NCBI RefSeq assembly: GCF_013387485.1
Contig: NZ_JABBXB010000004.1
Span: 372,001 to 436,000, forward strand
Direction: 5' to 3'
DNA: 64,000 nt
Origin: Stenotrophomonas sp. SAM-B
GTDB lineage: Bacteria > Pseudomonadota > Gammaproteobacteria > Xanthomonadales > Xanthomonadaceae
Part shown: one piece after another, positions 10,262 through 18,803 of the stretch
Position numbering within the stretch: the first letter of the stretch is position 1
How the letters are laid out: each line of letters starts with the position of its first letter
Translations under genes and position numbers: made by a program
The notes under the pieces: model-generated
What the model saw: the letters and a program-made list of their open reading frames with translations, nothing else
Databases searched by the model: none
What the model was told of the DNA's origin: nothing

Positions 10262-11373
10262 CTCGCCGAATCGGCCTGCTCACCCTCCCGCTGCATTCCA
10301 ACTACGGCGGTATCGTCCAGGTTGCGGCGCTGTATGCGTTCCTGAGCGAGCAGGGACACCAGCCTATTCTGCTGCGCAAGGAGCATCACAAGGCGGCGTG
10401 GAAGTTGGCCGTCATAGCCGCATTGAAGCGCATTCCGGGCCAGAACATAGCCAACTATCGCAGCCAATTCCTGAAGCTGCGCAAGCACGCCGGCTTCATG
10501 CGGGCGTTCTTGCCGATCCAGTCCGGGGTCAGTCGTACCCCATCGCAGCTCGCTGCGGAAAGCGCGCGACTTGGTCTGGATGCCGTCATTGTGGGAAGCG
10601 ACCAGGTGTGGCGGTTGGATTACATCGACGATGGGGCTTACGACGCCTATTTTCTGTCGTTCCTGCAGAATTTGTCTGTGCGACGGATTTCGTATGCCGC
10701 TTCGTTTGGTACGGACCAATGGGCCGATGATGGAAAGGTGGCGCAGGTTACACGGCTGCTTGGGGAGTTTGATTCGGTATCGGTCCGTGAAGATTCGGGC
10801 GTCGCGCTTTGCGGGCAACGCTTCGCAAGGAAAGATGCGGTGCATGTGCTGGACCCGACGCTGCTGGTCGAGCGGGCGTTCCATGAACGTGTCATCCAGC
10901 AGTTGGCGCCCGGAAACAGCGCTGGAGGCTTGTATGCCTATGTGCTTGATCGATCCGCAACGAAGCAGGGCATCATCGACGCCGTCCAGCGGGCGCAGCA
11001 GCTGGACACGATGACCCTCGCCGAGCCGGAGACGGATCTGACTGGGTACGTGAATATCGGTCAATGGGCGCGCCGCTTCCGTGACGCCGACTTTGTCGTG
11101 ACCGATTCCTACCATGGCATGATCTTCTCCATCATCTTCGAAAAGCAGTTTGTCGCCATCGGCAATGCCGGGCGTGGGCTTACGCGCTTCAAATCACTTC
11201 TTGCAATGCTCGGCCTTGAAGACAGGTTGTGCGACGCCTCGGCCAGTCCAGCCTTCGGGGCGGTTGAGCTTGAACCGATCGACTACCAACGTGTGAATCA
11301 GCGTGTCGCGGAGCTTCGGGAGCACTCGAAGGCGTTTCTGCTTGGGGCGCTAGCAAAGGAGCCCGTATCGTGA
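10258..11373 (+). CDS. Polysaccharide pyruvyl transferase family protein
   Basis: Family members add ketal-linked pyruvate from phosphoenolpyruvate to a sugar of the repeat unit, giving it a negative charge. Family blocks include IGLLTLPLHSNYGGIVQVAAL at the N-terminus, IVGSDQVWR, ISYAASFG, SVREDSG and VTDSYHGMIFSIIF near the C-terminus. Length 371. The ATG at 10258 has GAGGA 7 bases upstream and overlaps the preceding stop. It is immediately followed (GTGA overlap) by a GT32 gene. Some family members have other functions, so pyruvylation of this polymer is a likely but unproven role. Confidence 0.85.
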   Translation: MTRRIGLLTLPLHSNYGGIVQVAALYAFLSEQGHQPILLRKEHHKAAWKLAVIAALKRIPGQNIANYRSQFLKLRKHAGFMRAFLPIQSGVSRTPSQLAAESARLGLDAVIVGSDQVWRLDYIDDGAYDAYFLSFLQNLSVRRISYAASFGTDQWADDGKVAQVTRLLGEFDSVSVREDSGVALCGQRFARKDAVHVLDPTLLVERAFHERVIQQLAPGNSAGGLYAYVLDRSATKQGIIDAVQRAQQLDTMTLAEPETDLTGYVNIGQWARRFRDADFVVTDSYHGMIFSIIFEKQFVAIGNAGRGLTRFKSLLAMLGLEDRLCDASASPAFGAVELEPIDYQRVNQRVAELREHSKAFLLGALAKEPVS

Positions 11374-12014
11374 TTCCAAAGACCATCCACTACTGTTGGT
11401 TCGGAGGCAATGCGTTGCCGCCGCTGTACAGCCGATGCATCGATACATGGGCGGAGAAGCTGCCGGGCTATCGCATCGTGCGTTGGGATGAGTCGTCCAC
11501 GCAGTTCGACACCCCCTTCCTGCAGCACTGCCTGAAGAAGAAACAGTGGGCCTTTTTGTCGGACTATATCCGGCTGCGCGCCATCGCCGACGAGGGTGGC
11601 ATCTACCTTGATGCAGATATTGAGGTTGTGAAGTCGTTTGATCCACTTCTGGGCCATGGCTGCTTCCTGGGTCTGGAAGCACCTGGCCGGCCCACCACCG
11701 GCGTCATCGGATCCGTCCCGGGGCACTGGTTGCCTCGTGAGTGCATGCGGCTGATAGATGAGCGCTTTGCTGCCCGAAAGCCGTACCTGATCGCCCCTGA
11801 AGTGGCGATGGCGTCGGTTGCTACCGGTGATCCTTCGACAGTTTCGATCCTGTCAGAAGAGCACTTCTATCCCTACAACCCCTACGATGCCAGTCGCCCG
11901 GTCAAGGAACTAATGTTCTCGAGCATCACCGAGAACACGTACGCAATTCACCACTGGGGCAAGTCGTGGCGCCAGGGCTTTGCGTCCCGCGCGCTGAAGA
12001 AGCTGGGGTTCTGA
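11370..12014 (+). CDS. Glycosyltransferase, GT32-like (capsular polysaccharide synthesis)
   Basis: Small cytoplasmic glycosyltransferase of 214 residues. IPKTIHYCWFGGNALPP at the N-terminus and the DXD-type metal site in GGIYLDADIEV (about residue 82) match the DXD sugar-transferase/OCH1-like group, and the downstream HHWGKSW closes the domain. GTG start at 11370 inside the preceding stop (GTGA). It probably adds one sugar of the repeat unit; donor and linkage unknown. Confidence 0.85.
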   Translation: MIPKTIHYCWFGGNALPPLYSRCIDTWAEKLPGYRIVRWDESSTQFDTPFLQHCLKKKQWAFLSDYIRLRAIADEGGIYLDADIEVVKSFDPLLGHGCFLGLEAPGRPTTGVIGSVPGHWLPRECMRLIDERFAARKPYLIAPEVAMASVATGDPSTVSILSEEHFYPYNPYDASRPVKELMFSSITENTYAIHHWGKSWRQGFASRALKKLGF

Positions 12015-12793
12015 TGGTGGACACCACTGAAGCGATGGCAGCGCTGCAGCGACTGACTGCCCTGCTCGGGCGGCGGCACGATGACTGGCGTGCGTTCAAG
12101 ATCCCCAGCGATCGCGCATTGTTGGTTAGCTTCATTAATCCTCATGCGGTCCGCATGACGATCGATCGGCCTGGCTACGTGGCTGATCTGGCCGAAATGG
12201 ATGTACTGCTTCCAGATGGAAACCTGCTCGCATCCAGTGCAAGCCGGCAACTTGGCCGCGTCATCGTCCGTGAGTCCTTCGACGGTAACTCCATGGCCCC
12301 GGAAGTGTTCGCTTTCTGCCGCACGCATGCGCTCAAGATTGCACTGGTGGGAGGTGTGCATGGTGTCGCTGAAAGAGCGGCGGGGGTCTTTGCCACTGAG
12401 TTTGACGCGGAGGTTGTGTATGCGCGTTCGGGCTTCTTCACCGGCGAGGGCGAGGTCCAAGCGTGCTACGACAGGCTGCGGGCGTTGAACGTAGATGTTG
12501 TGATCTGTGGCATGGGCGCGCCTCACCAAGAGCGTTTTCTTCTTGGCCTGAAGGACTCCGGGTGGAAGGGTCTCGGATTCACGTGTGGAGGGTATCTGGA
12601 TCAGGCCCTTGATGGCGGAGTGAAGTACTATCCGGAATGGGTGAACCGGCTCAATCTGCGTGCCCCCTACCGGCTGTGCCGTGAGCCCGGCCGTCTCTGG
12701 CGCCGCTACCTCGTCGAATACCTTCCCTTTGTTGTCGCGGATCTTCGCCTGCGCCTGGCGCGCGGCCCCGCGCTCCCCGGCGCCGAACCGTGA
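12014..12793 (+). CDS. Glycosyltransferase of the WecG/TagA/CpsF family (GT26)
   Basis: 259 residues. Family blocks: LVSFINPHAVRM, the DG motif in VLLPDGN (DXXXLLPDG type), VGG in IALVGGVHGVAE, VVICGMGAPHQE (GxPxQE) and the C-terminal PEWVNRLNLRAPYRLCREP, then a basic hydrophobic tail that anchors GT26 proteins at the membrane. WecG-type enzymes transfer a ManNAc/ManNAcA- or glucuronic-acid-like residue to the lipid-linked intermediate; the donor here is unknown. The ATG overlaps the preceding TGA by one base (TGATG). Confidence 0.92.
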   Translation: MVDTTEAMAALQRLTALLGRRHDDWRAFKIPSDRALLVSFINPHAVRMTIDRPGYVADLAEMDVLLPDGNLLASSASRQLGRVIVRESFDGNSMAPEVFAFCRTHALKIALVGGVHGVAERAAGVFATEFDAEVVYARSGFFTGEGEVQACYDRLRALNVDVVICGMGAPHQERFLLGLKDSGWKGLGFTCGGYLDQALDGGVKYYPEWVNRLNLRAPYRLCREPGRLWRRYLVEYLPFVVADLRLRLARGPALPGAEP

Positions 12794-13782
12794 GCGTGTT
12801 GTCCATTGTTGTCCCCGTTTACAACGGTGAGGCATATCTCAACACGTTCGTCGACTCGGTGGCGCCGCTGCTTACCACCGGCCAGGTCCAGCTCCTGTTC
12901 GTAAACGACGGGTCCACGGATCAGACCGGTAGCCTGTTGAATGAGATGGCGCTCCATCAGCCCTCCATCGCGGTGCTGCATGTCCCCAATGGAGGCCAGG
13001 GCAGGGCTAAGAACATCGGTGCGAGGGCCGCTGTCGGGAAATTCCTGTGGTTTGTCGACGTCGATGACCTTGTTATCGTGACATCTGGCCCTGCATTTCT
13101 TCTGCAGTTCGCGGAAGACACCGACCTGGTGCTGGTTGGCTACGAGCGTGTGGATGTCGACTCGGGGCGCGCCCTAGGCCAGTACCTGCCCGCCACGCCC
13201 GGTATCGACGGCACGCAGGAGAAGATTGCGCGATTCGATGTCTATGGCCATAGCGCCTGGAACAAGATTGTCCGGCGCGAGCTGTATCTTCAGACCGGGC
13301 ATGCGTTCCTGGAAGGTGTGATCCATGAGGATCTCGCGGTCGTGCCGCTTTGGCTGTCCCGCGCGAGGAAGATTACGTTTGACCGGCAGGTTCGCTATAG
13401 ATATGGGGTGCGTGCATCGTCGAGCATCCACGGAAACTTCAGCCGCCACCCTGACCTGATCGTGGCACTGTCGCATCTGATGGCCAATGTCGACCAGGAT
13501 GATGCTCGCATCGGTCCTTCGGTCATCAAAGAGCTGTTCTTCTACTCCTTGCCGCGCTATGCAGGTGGCTTGGGCAAGGGATGCTCCTGGGCGAGCTACA
13601 TGCAGTGCTACAGGGATTCGATGACCATGTACCGTCGAATTCCGGCGGCGCGTCGCTCCAGGTTCACCGCCCAGTTTTCCCGGGCGTCCAGAATCTACAT
13701 AGGTGCCACCGCGGCAGGCTGCTTCTTCCTGCCGCTGGCCGTTTCCCTGGCAAAGAGGGTGCGTGATGCGCGCAATGCCTGA
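12790..13782 (+). CDS. Glycosyltransferase family 2
   Basis: 330 residues, GT-A fold. The N-terminal SIVVPVYNGEAYL, nucleotide-binding VNDGSTDQT (about residues 38-46), GGQGRAKNIGARAA, and DXD-like WFVDVDDLV (about residue 88) are diagnostic of GT2. A C-terminal hydrophobic segment (GATAAGCFFLPLAVSLA) may associate with the membrane. GTG start at 12790 overlaps the preceding stop (GTGA), keeping six genes from wzx to here translationally linked. Confidence 0.9.
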   Translation: MSVLSIVVPVYNGEAYLNTFVDSVAPLLTTGQVQLLFVNDGSTDQTGSLLNEMALHQPSIAVLHVPNGGQGRAKNIGARAAVGKFLWFVDVDDLVIVTSGPAFLLQFAEDTDLVLVGYERVDVDSGRALGQYLPATPGIDGTQEKIARFDVYGHSAWNKIVRRELYLQTGHAFLEGVIHEDLAVVPLWLSRARKITFDRQVRYRYGVRASSSIHGNFSRHPDLIVALSHLMANVDQDDARIGPSVIKELFFYSLPRYAGGLGKGCSWASYMQCYRDSMTMYRRIPAARRSRFTAQFSRASRIYIGATAAGCFFLPLAVSLAKRVRDARNA

Positions 13783-13854
13783 CTGCTCCAGCGCGGGCCT
13801 GTTTCAATGCTGTTATGCCAGCCGCGTTGCTGAGCTTTATCCAGAGGGATATAT

Positions 13855-15021
13855 ATGCGTACGTTGAGGGCGCGCTGGTCGGCACGCGTATTCTTTTACT
13901 CTTTTCTGCTCATTGGACTGGTCGGTCTGTTCAGCCCGCTGTCCTACAACGCCCTTCCGGCAAATGCGATGTTTGAATGCGTGTTGCTGATATGTGCCGC
14001 ACTGATCGCGAGGATTCCGAAGCGTTCGGTGATCGCGTTCTTCATCGGCTCCGTCCTCTATGTCGGCATATCGTATGTATTGATGCTGCTTTTCCAGCCG
14101 GCGCATATCCTCGATTTCGCTCAGGCCTACAAAGCCTTCTTCTACATTGCGCCGCTTTGTCTCTTCTTTGGTGCAAACGTGTTTTCGCGGTCATCCGCGG
14201 TGAAGCTGCTGAAGTGGCTGCTGGTGCTGTTCCTGGCCAAATACGCATACTCGATTGCGCTTGATCTCACCCCGCGCATGGGGAGCCGGCCTGGTTTGTA
14301 CGTCGAGAACAACTTCGAACTGATCTTCCTGATGCTGATGTTCTACATCCTCCGCAATGATCTCGGCCGACGGATGGTTGTCTGGTTTGCGGTGCTGGTG
14401 GCGATCATCGGCCTGTCCGGCTCGCGTAGTTCGGTGCTGGCGTTGCTGGTGCTCTTCTATGGGGTGTTCCTGAACCGCCTGACCCTGCGAACGTTCTTCT
14501 ACATGGCTGGCCTTCTTGCCCTAGGAGGCGTGGCAGTGGCAATTTTTGTCCTGCGTTCCGACGGGGGTGGCATCGAGTCCATCGATCGCTACAACTTCAT
14601 GATGGTGTTCGTGGGCGAGGTGGCGCATTGGCCCGCGTGGAAGTTCCTGCTGGGCAGCATGCCACTGACGCCCCTGTCCAGTTATTCCTGCCAGAGCCTG
14701 TCTTACTATGAGGACCTGTTCAGTTTCTCCGGGGACGGTCGCTGTTATTCGGTAATCCTGCACTCCTACTTCCTGCGGGCGGTGTTCGATCACGGCATTC
14801 TCGGCCTGCTGTTCCTTCTCGCATTCATGGTGATAGCGCTGAAGAGGAGCGGCTATAGCCCCATCGAGGTCATGGTCTTCCTCGGTATCGTGTGCAGCTC
14901 GGCGTTGTCTGTTTCGGCGATGAACAGCGTGTTCGTCAGCCTGGCGCTCGCGCTTGCGATGGGCCTTCGCCGGCCGATGGAGACGCAGCCCGACGATACT
15001 AAACTCATGCAGAACGGGTAA
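13855..15021 (+). CDS. Wzy-like polysaccharide polymerase (O-antigen ligase/polymerase-type membrane protein)
   Basis: 388 residues with about ten hydrophobic helices and a large periplasmic loop (about residues 235-305, with ESIDRYNFMMVF and SYYEDLF). ARIIGLSGSRSSVLALL-type residues (IIGLSGSRSSVLAL) match the common Wzy/WaaL motif before the loop. It is the last gene of the plus-strand operon, as expected for the polymerase that joins repeat units in the periplasm. AGAGGG lies 7 bases before the ATG. Sequence conservation in Wzy is low, so the call leans on topology and context. Confidence 0.78.
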   Translation: MRTLRARWSARVFFYSFLLIGLVGLFSPLSYNALPANAMFECVLLICAALIARIPKRSVIAFFIGSVLYVGISYVLMLLFQPAHILDFAQAYKAFFYIAPLCLFFGANVFSRSSAVKLLKWLLVLFLAKYAYSIALDLTPRMGSRPGLYVENNFELIFLMLMFYILRNDLGRRMVVWFAVLVAIIGLSGSRSSVLALLVLFYGVFLNRLTLRTFFYMAGLLALGGVAVAIFVLRSDGGGIESIDRYNFMMVFVGEVAHWPAWKFLLGSMPLTPLSSYSCQSLSYYEDLFSFSGDGRCYSVILHSYFLRAVFDHGILGLLFLLAFMVIALKRSGYSPIEVMVFLGIVCSSALSVSAMNSVFVSLALALAMGLRRPMETQPDDTKLMQNG

Positions 15022-15057
15022 ACGGCGCGCGGGGGCTGCGAGACGCAGTGGTGCGAA

Positions 15058-15172
15058 CGCCGGTCACTGTGCCGGCGCCCGCTTAAACGGTGCTTCGTGC
15101 AAAGGGTGCGCTGTTGTTGCGTAGCGCTGGGCCAGGGCGGGTTGCCCGCCCTGCGGCCGACTCAGTCGGCCG
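15058..15172. terminator. Cluster of three hairpins between the convergent polysaccharide transcripts
   Basis: Three GC-rich inverted repeats follow the wzy stop: CGCCGG/CCGGCG at 15058-15077, AGGGCGGG-TTG-CCCGCCCT at 15134-15152, and CGGCCGACT-C-AGTCGGCCG at 15154-15172, the last inside the final codons of the gfcD-like gene. None has a T-run, so they may act as a bidirectional transcription barrier or be REP-like DNA rather than classical intrinsic terminators. Confidence 0.5.
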
Positions 15173-17351
15173 CCGACTTGATGTTGTCGTAGAAGAACCG
15201 CTCGTCCCGCTCGCCTGTCAGGTTGTACAGAGAGTATTTGCGATTGAGCATGGCGCCACCGTCGCGGATCAAAGGCGCCCAGTTAATCGTGGCCCTGGAA
15301 CGCGTCGAACGGGGCAGCACCGTATCGAGCGGAATGCTGAAGTAGATGCCCTTGTCGAAGCTGCCCTCACCAAACTCGGCAGCCGACACGTTCGTCTTGG
15401 TCGCGTAAGCGCCCATGGTCATGCCATTGTCGAAGACACGAGCCAAGTTGAGCGTGGCGCCGTAGTCACCCGCAAGATAGCGACCGGCCGAGAGCGACCC
15501 GACAACGCGTTCCTTCGCGTCGAATGTGTAGTACAGCGTGGCATGACCGGTGGTGATGCTGTAATCACGCAGGCCGAAATGCTGATCATAGTCGCGCTGG
15601 CGCACGTAGTTCAGATTGCCACCCACCGCCCAGCGTTCGCCCATGGGGCGGTAGAGCACCTCGCCACCGACGCCCGCGTACATCCATTCCAGGTAGCCCG
15701 CGTAGGCCATGCCGTAGATGTCGCGTCCGAGTCTGCCTGCGACGTTGAACTGCAGGTTAGGCATCATCACGTCCGACGTCGTTGAGTATTGGCGCACGTC
15801 AGTGCGTACGCGTGGCAGGTTGCTGGGCGCGTCGAAACGGAACTTGTCGTAGTTATTGATGATGTCCGCGCTGACGGTGCCTGTCAGCCAGACATTGGGT
15901 TTGAAGAAAACGCTGCCGCTGAAGTTCGCCGCTACCTGGTAGAGGATGAAGCCGTCGGGCCCGCCGAGGTTCTGCCGGTAGCCGACGCTGTAACCGCCGC
16001 CCCACGGCTTCCTGGGCTGCGTGTAGAGCACCTCGCGTTCAACGTCGGCAGGCACGGAAACTTCGGTGCTGCGGCGAAGATCATCTTCGGTTGCACGCCC
16101 GTCCAGGTAGGATTCGAAGGTGTCTCGTTTCATCGACGTATCGATGATCGGCATCCCCAGTCGTGTCGTCCGGAAGGTGTACCAGTCGTAGTCGTCGCCC
16201 ACGCCGTTGCCCAGAATGCGTGCGGCGCGCCCCATCCCTTTGGCGGTGTGGTAGTAGTTGGCCTGGTAGCCGTCGATATACAGTTCACTGCCGCGGCGCG
16301 AGATCTGCTCGATGCGAAGACCCGCGTTATGGCGCAGCTGGCGGGCGATGCTCTCCCAATCGGCTTCGGTACCATGCGCCTGCGCAGTTCCCGCCGGGGA
16401 CTGCGGTCGTGCCTCTTCCTCAGCCTCTGTCTTTGCCGGGGCGCGTTGCTTCAGTCTGACCGGCGCAGGGTCGAACGGCTTCGCCGACGAAGCTGCCTGC
16501 CCCGGATTGCCGCGGAACGTCAGGGAGAACATGGCCGCATCGCCGCGTTCCCACGCTGCGGCCAGCTCGATGTTCCGGTTCGGAACATAGACCAGCCCCA
16601 CGTTGATGGGCGTGGACTGATTCAGGTTGTTCCGGCGGGGCTCGCGCTTGTAGTCATTACCGTCGTACTCAACCTTGAGCAGAAGCGCGTCCCAGGGGGT
16701 CTGGTAGGTGATGCCGCCGAAGATGCCCACCGGCCCCTTGAACATGTTGCTGGCACCAAACTTGCCGGCGTCGTTGATGTTGCTGCCTGCGATAGGGCGG
16801 CGATCCTTGAAGCGGTCATCAATCGCGCCGAGGGGGTTGGAGAAGTCGCCGCGGTTACCGATGTAGCCGGTGGCCAGGCCGATGGAGGCATCCACCGGGC
16901 CAAAGTTCTTGCTGGCGACGAGATACTCGCTGGAGAAGAAGCCGGTGCCGCCCAAGTCACGCACACCGAAGGCAAGGTCGGGTGTCCAGCGCGTTTCCTG
17001 CCAGAGACGGACCTTGAAATCGATTGACTTGTCCTTGTAGTTTTGGTCGCCGCTTATATCGGTTGAGCCGTAGCGGATGTTGGAGACGTTGATGTAGCGG
17101 AACGCACCCTCCAGCCAGGGGAAGGGCTGCATGGTCAGGTTGTAGCGGCTGTACGGTGAGTTGTGCGAGGCCGTGAAGGCGATATCGCCATCGGCCGCCA
17201 TCCGTGCGGTCGGCGTCTGTAGCAGCCCTATGCCACCCCATTCGCTCGCGGTGGCGGGTGGTGCTTCCTGTGCATGGAGGCTGGCCGACAGGGCCAGCGC
17301 AAGCATCGAGAATGCAAGCGTCGTCGGACGCGTCATCTTACTGCAGCTCAC
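15162..17351 (-). CDS. yjbH: YjbH/GfcD family outer-membrane exopolysaccharide protein
   Basis: 729 residues, signal peptide (LAFSMLALALSASLHAQ), then WGGIGLLQTPTARMAADGDIAFTASHNSPYSRYNLTMQ-like opening that is characteristic of YjbH/YmcA; the rest alternates aromatic and small residues as in a beta-barrel. In E. coli YjbH/GfcD is an outer-membrane protein of the yjbEFGH or group-4-capsule operon. A charged, proline-rich linker (about residues 295-325, ending KTEAEEEARPQSP) separates two barrel-like halves. The GTG at 17351 overlaps the preceding gene's stop (GTGA); an ATG five codons later at 17336 is the alternative start. Confidence 0.87.
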   Translation of the reverse strand: MSCSKMTRPTTLAFSMLALALSASLHAQEAPPATASEWGGIGLLQTPTARMAADGDIAFTASHNSPYSRYNLTMQPFPWLEGAFRYINVSNIRYGSTDISGDQNYKDKSIDFKVRLWQETRWTPDLAFGVRDLGGTGFFSSEYLVASKNFGPVDASIGLATGYIGNRGDFSNPLGAIDDRFKDRRPIAGSNINDAGKFGASNMFKGPVGIFGGITYQTPWDALLLKVEYDGNDYKREPRRNNLNQSTPINVGLVYVPNRNIELAAAWERGDAAMFSLTFRGNPGQAASSAKPFDPAPVRLKQRAPAKTEAEEEARPQSPAGTAQAHGTEADWESIARQLRHNAGLRIEQISRRGSELYIDGYQANYYHTAKGMGRAARILGNGVGDDYDWYTFRTTRLGMPIIDTSMKRDTFESYLDGRATEDDLRRSTEVSVPADVEREVLYTQPRKPWGGGYSVGYRQNLGGPDGFILYQVAANFSGSVFFKPNVWLTGTVSADIINNYDKFRFDAPSNLPRVRTDVRQYSTTSDVMMPNLQFNVAGRLGRDIYGMAYAGYLEWMYAGVGGEVLYRPMGERWAVGGNLNYVRQRDYDQHFGLRDYSITTGHATLYYTFDAKERVVGSLSAGRYLAGDYGATLNLARVFDNGMTMGAYATKTNVSAAEFGEGSFDKGIYFSIPLDTVLPRSTRSRATINWAPLIRDGGAMLNRKYSLYNLTGERDERFFYDNIKSAAD

Positions 17352-18118
17352 GGTGTCAGGGCCTGTGTTGCGATAAACGCAGCAAAATCGGTGTTGAACG
17401 ACGGATCAATCCTGTTGATCTCGCGCTGGCGCAGGGGGACATAGATGACCCCGCCGGGCGCAACGGCCTGCGGGTCAGCGCGGTTCCAGAGCGCGATGCC
17501 AAGCCGCTGGATGATCATGTCGGGCTGGATGACAAACAGATCGTCGGTGTCGGCGGCCTTCGTGATGGGGCAATCGCGAAGATAGTCGCGTGCATCGCGT
17601 TCGGGTTGGTGTGGCAACTTGCAGGGAGCGCCGACCCCACCCATGACGGTGATCGTCGTTGGGCGGGCGGGAAAGTGCAGCCTGTCCCCGGGTGCCAGCA
17701 CAGGGTCCGCCGCAGGTTGAACCTGCATCAGGCGTACATCTGTGGCTGCCAGCGGGACGCGCCCCGTGGCATTGCGTGCGTCGATCCACTGAAGAAGCTG
17801 TTCGGCGACCTTCGCTATCTCCGGACGTTTGTGGTCCTGCAGATCGGCAAGGTCATGCTCGATACCCGCACGCAGGCGCACCTGTTCAAGGCGATCGTGT
17901 TCGCGGAAGAAGGCGGCACCGGGCAGGTAGGCCTGAGTATCAGGTCGCGCGGCCGCAAGCAGGCTCGAAAGCCGAGCGCCTGCAGCGAGCGTGTAATCAC
18001 CCGGCGCATGGACTTCTCCGTCGACACGGGCTATCAGAGATGCGGGGTGTGCTGTAGCCGTCCAGGCGGTGCACGCCCACACAAGCCCGGCCGCCAGGGC
18101 AAGGAAACGCAACTGCAT
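17348..18118 (-). CDS. yjbG: YjbG/GfcC family periplasmic capsule-biosynthesis protein
   Basis: 256 residues with a signal peptide (LRFLALAAGLVWACTAWTATA). Two ubiquitin/SLBB-like segments are suggested by VDGEVHAPGDYTLAAGARLSSLLAAA near the start and TTITVMGGVGAPCKLPHQP further on, and the C-terminal NRADPQAVAPGGVIYVPL resembles GfcC. GfcC/YjbG is a soluble periplasmic protein thought to work with the Wza-type channel. It lies 3 bases after the yjbF-like gene and overlaps the yjbH-like gene, so the three are one translational unit. Confidence 0.85.
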   Translation of the reverse strand: MQLRFLALAAGLVWACTAWTATAHPASLIARVDGEVHAPGDYTLAAGARLSSLLAAARPDTQAYLPGAAFFREHDRLEQVRLRAGIEHDLADLQDHKRPEIAKVAEQLLQWIDARNATGRVPLAATDVRLMQVQPAADPVLAPGDRLHFPARPTTITVMGGVGAPCKLPHQPERDARDYLRDCPITKAADTDDLFVIQPDMIIQRLGIALWNRADPQAVAPGGVIYVPLRQREINRIDPSFNTDFAAFIATQALTP

Positions 18119-18121
18119 GTC

Positions 18122-18802
18122 TCAGTCCTTCGATGTCCGGTAGGGCTTGAGCTGAATCAGCTCAACCTCATAATCCGGGCTCAGTTGTTGGCGGCTCTTC
18201 CAGATGAAGCCCGTCGCAGGATCGGCCCAGTAGATATTGTGGGCCCGCATGCCACCCTCTAGGCGTTCATCGAAACGAACCAGATCGCGCTTGCGGCCCA
18301 GGATATCCACCGATTCCAGTGGACCGCGTTCGACGGTGCCATGCGCCTGGACACCCATGCGGTAGCCGGGGATCCAGTCGTACTCACGTTGTACGCGCGC
18401 ACTGCCTTGAATGCGTGCAAGGTTGCCGAAAGGCGAGGGGCCAACGATGCGCGAGTGGAGCTGGCGCCCACTGCCCGATGTGCCTGTCAGCAGTCCGTTT
18501 GCATCGAGCTTGAACACGGCATGGTTGCCGGCATACCAGGTCTGCTGCCCCTCGTCGACGAAGCCCAGCACGATGACAGCCGCTATATCAGGTGCCTTCA
18601 GCTGGGCCTGTGGATAGGGCGTGGCCGCCACCTGCGCCGGCGTCGCCTGTACCCGCCCCTGGAACAGCAGGCGGAACGAATCGCTGGTGGCGCGGCTGCC
18701 TGTGGTGCAGCTGGCGAGCAGCATCGTGCTGGCCAGAGCGATGCACGGCAAAAGCGCCATTGGCGCCCTGCGGCTCTGGGCATGCGCGTCAAAGAGTGCC
18801 AT
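18122..18802 (-). CDS. yjbF: YjbF/GfcB family outer-membrane lipoprotein
   Basis: 226 residues. The lipobox LASC follows a hydrophobic stretch (LLPCIALASTMLLASC), so this is a lipoprotein. GfcB/YjbF features include FRLLFQGR near the mature N-terminus, the W in QTWYAGNHAVFKL, REYDWIPGYRMG and the C-terminal WADPATGFIWKSRQQLSPDYEVELIQLKPY. A start at the second methionine (about residue 15) is possible. It begins 2 bases after the wza-like stop and is part of the export/maturation operon. Confidence 0.87.
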   Translation of the reverse strand: MALFDAHAQSRRAPMALLPCIALASTMLLASCTTGSRATSDSFRLLFQGRVQATPAQVAATPYPQAQLKAPDIAAVIVLGFVDEGQQTWYAGNHAVFKLDANGLLTGTSGSGRQLHSRIVGPSPFGNLARIQGSARVQREYDWIPGYRMGVQAHGTVERGPLESVDILGRKRDLVRFDERLEGGMRAHNIYWADPATGFIWKSRQQLSPDYEVELIQLKPYRTSKD

Positions 18803-18803
18803 G

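Noticed and set aside
3097-15021. Assignment to the xanthan gum (gumB-M) cluster
   Set aside because: Only the initiating transferase resembles GumD; the order and the Etp/Etk, WecG, F420-beta and GfcABCDE-like genes differ from gum.
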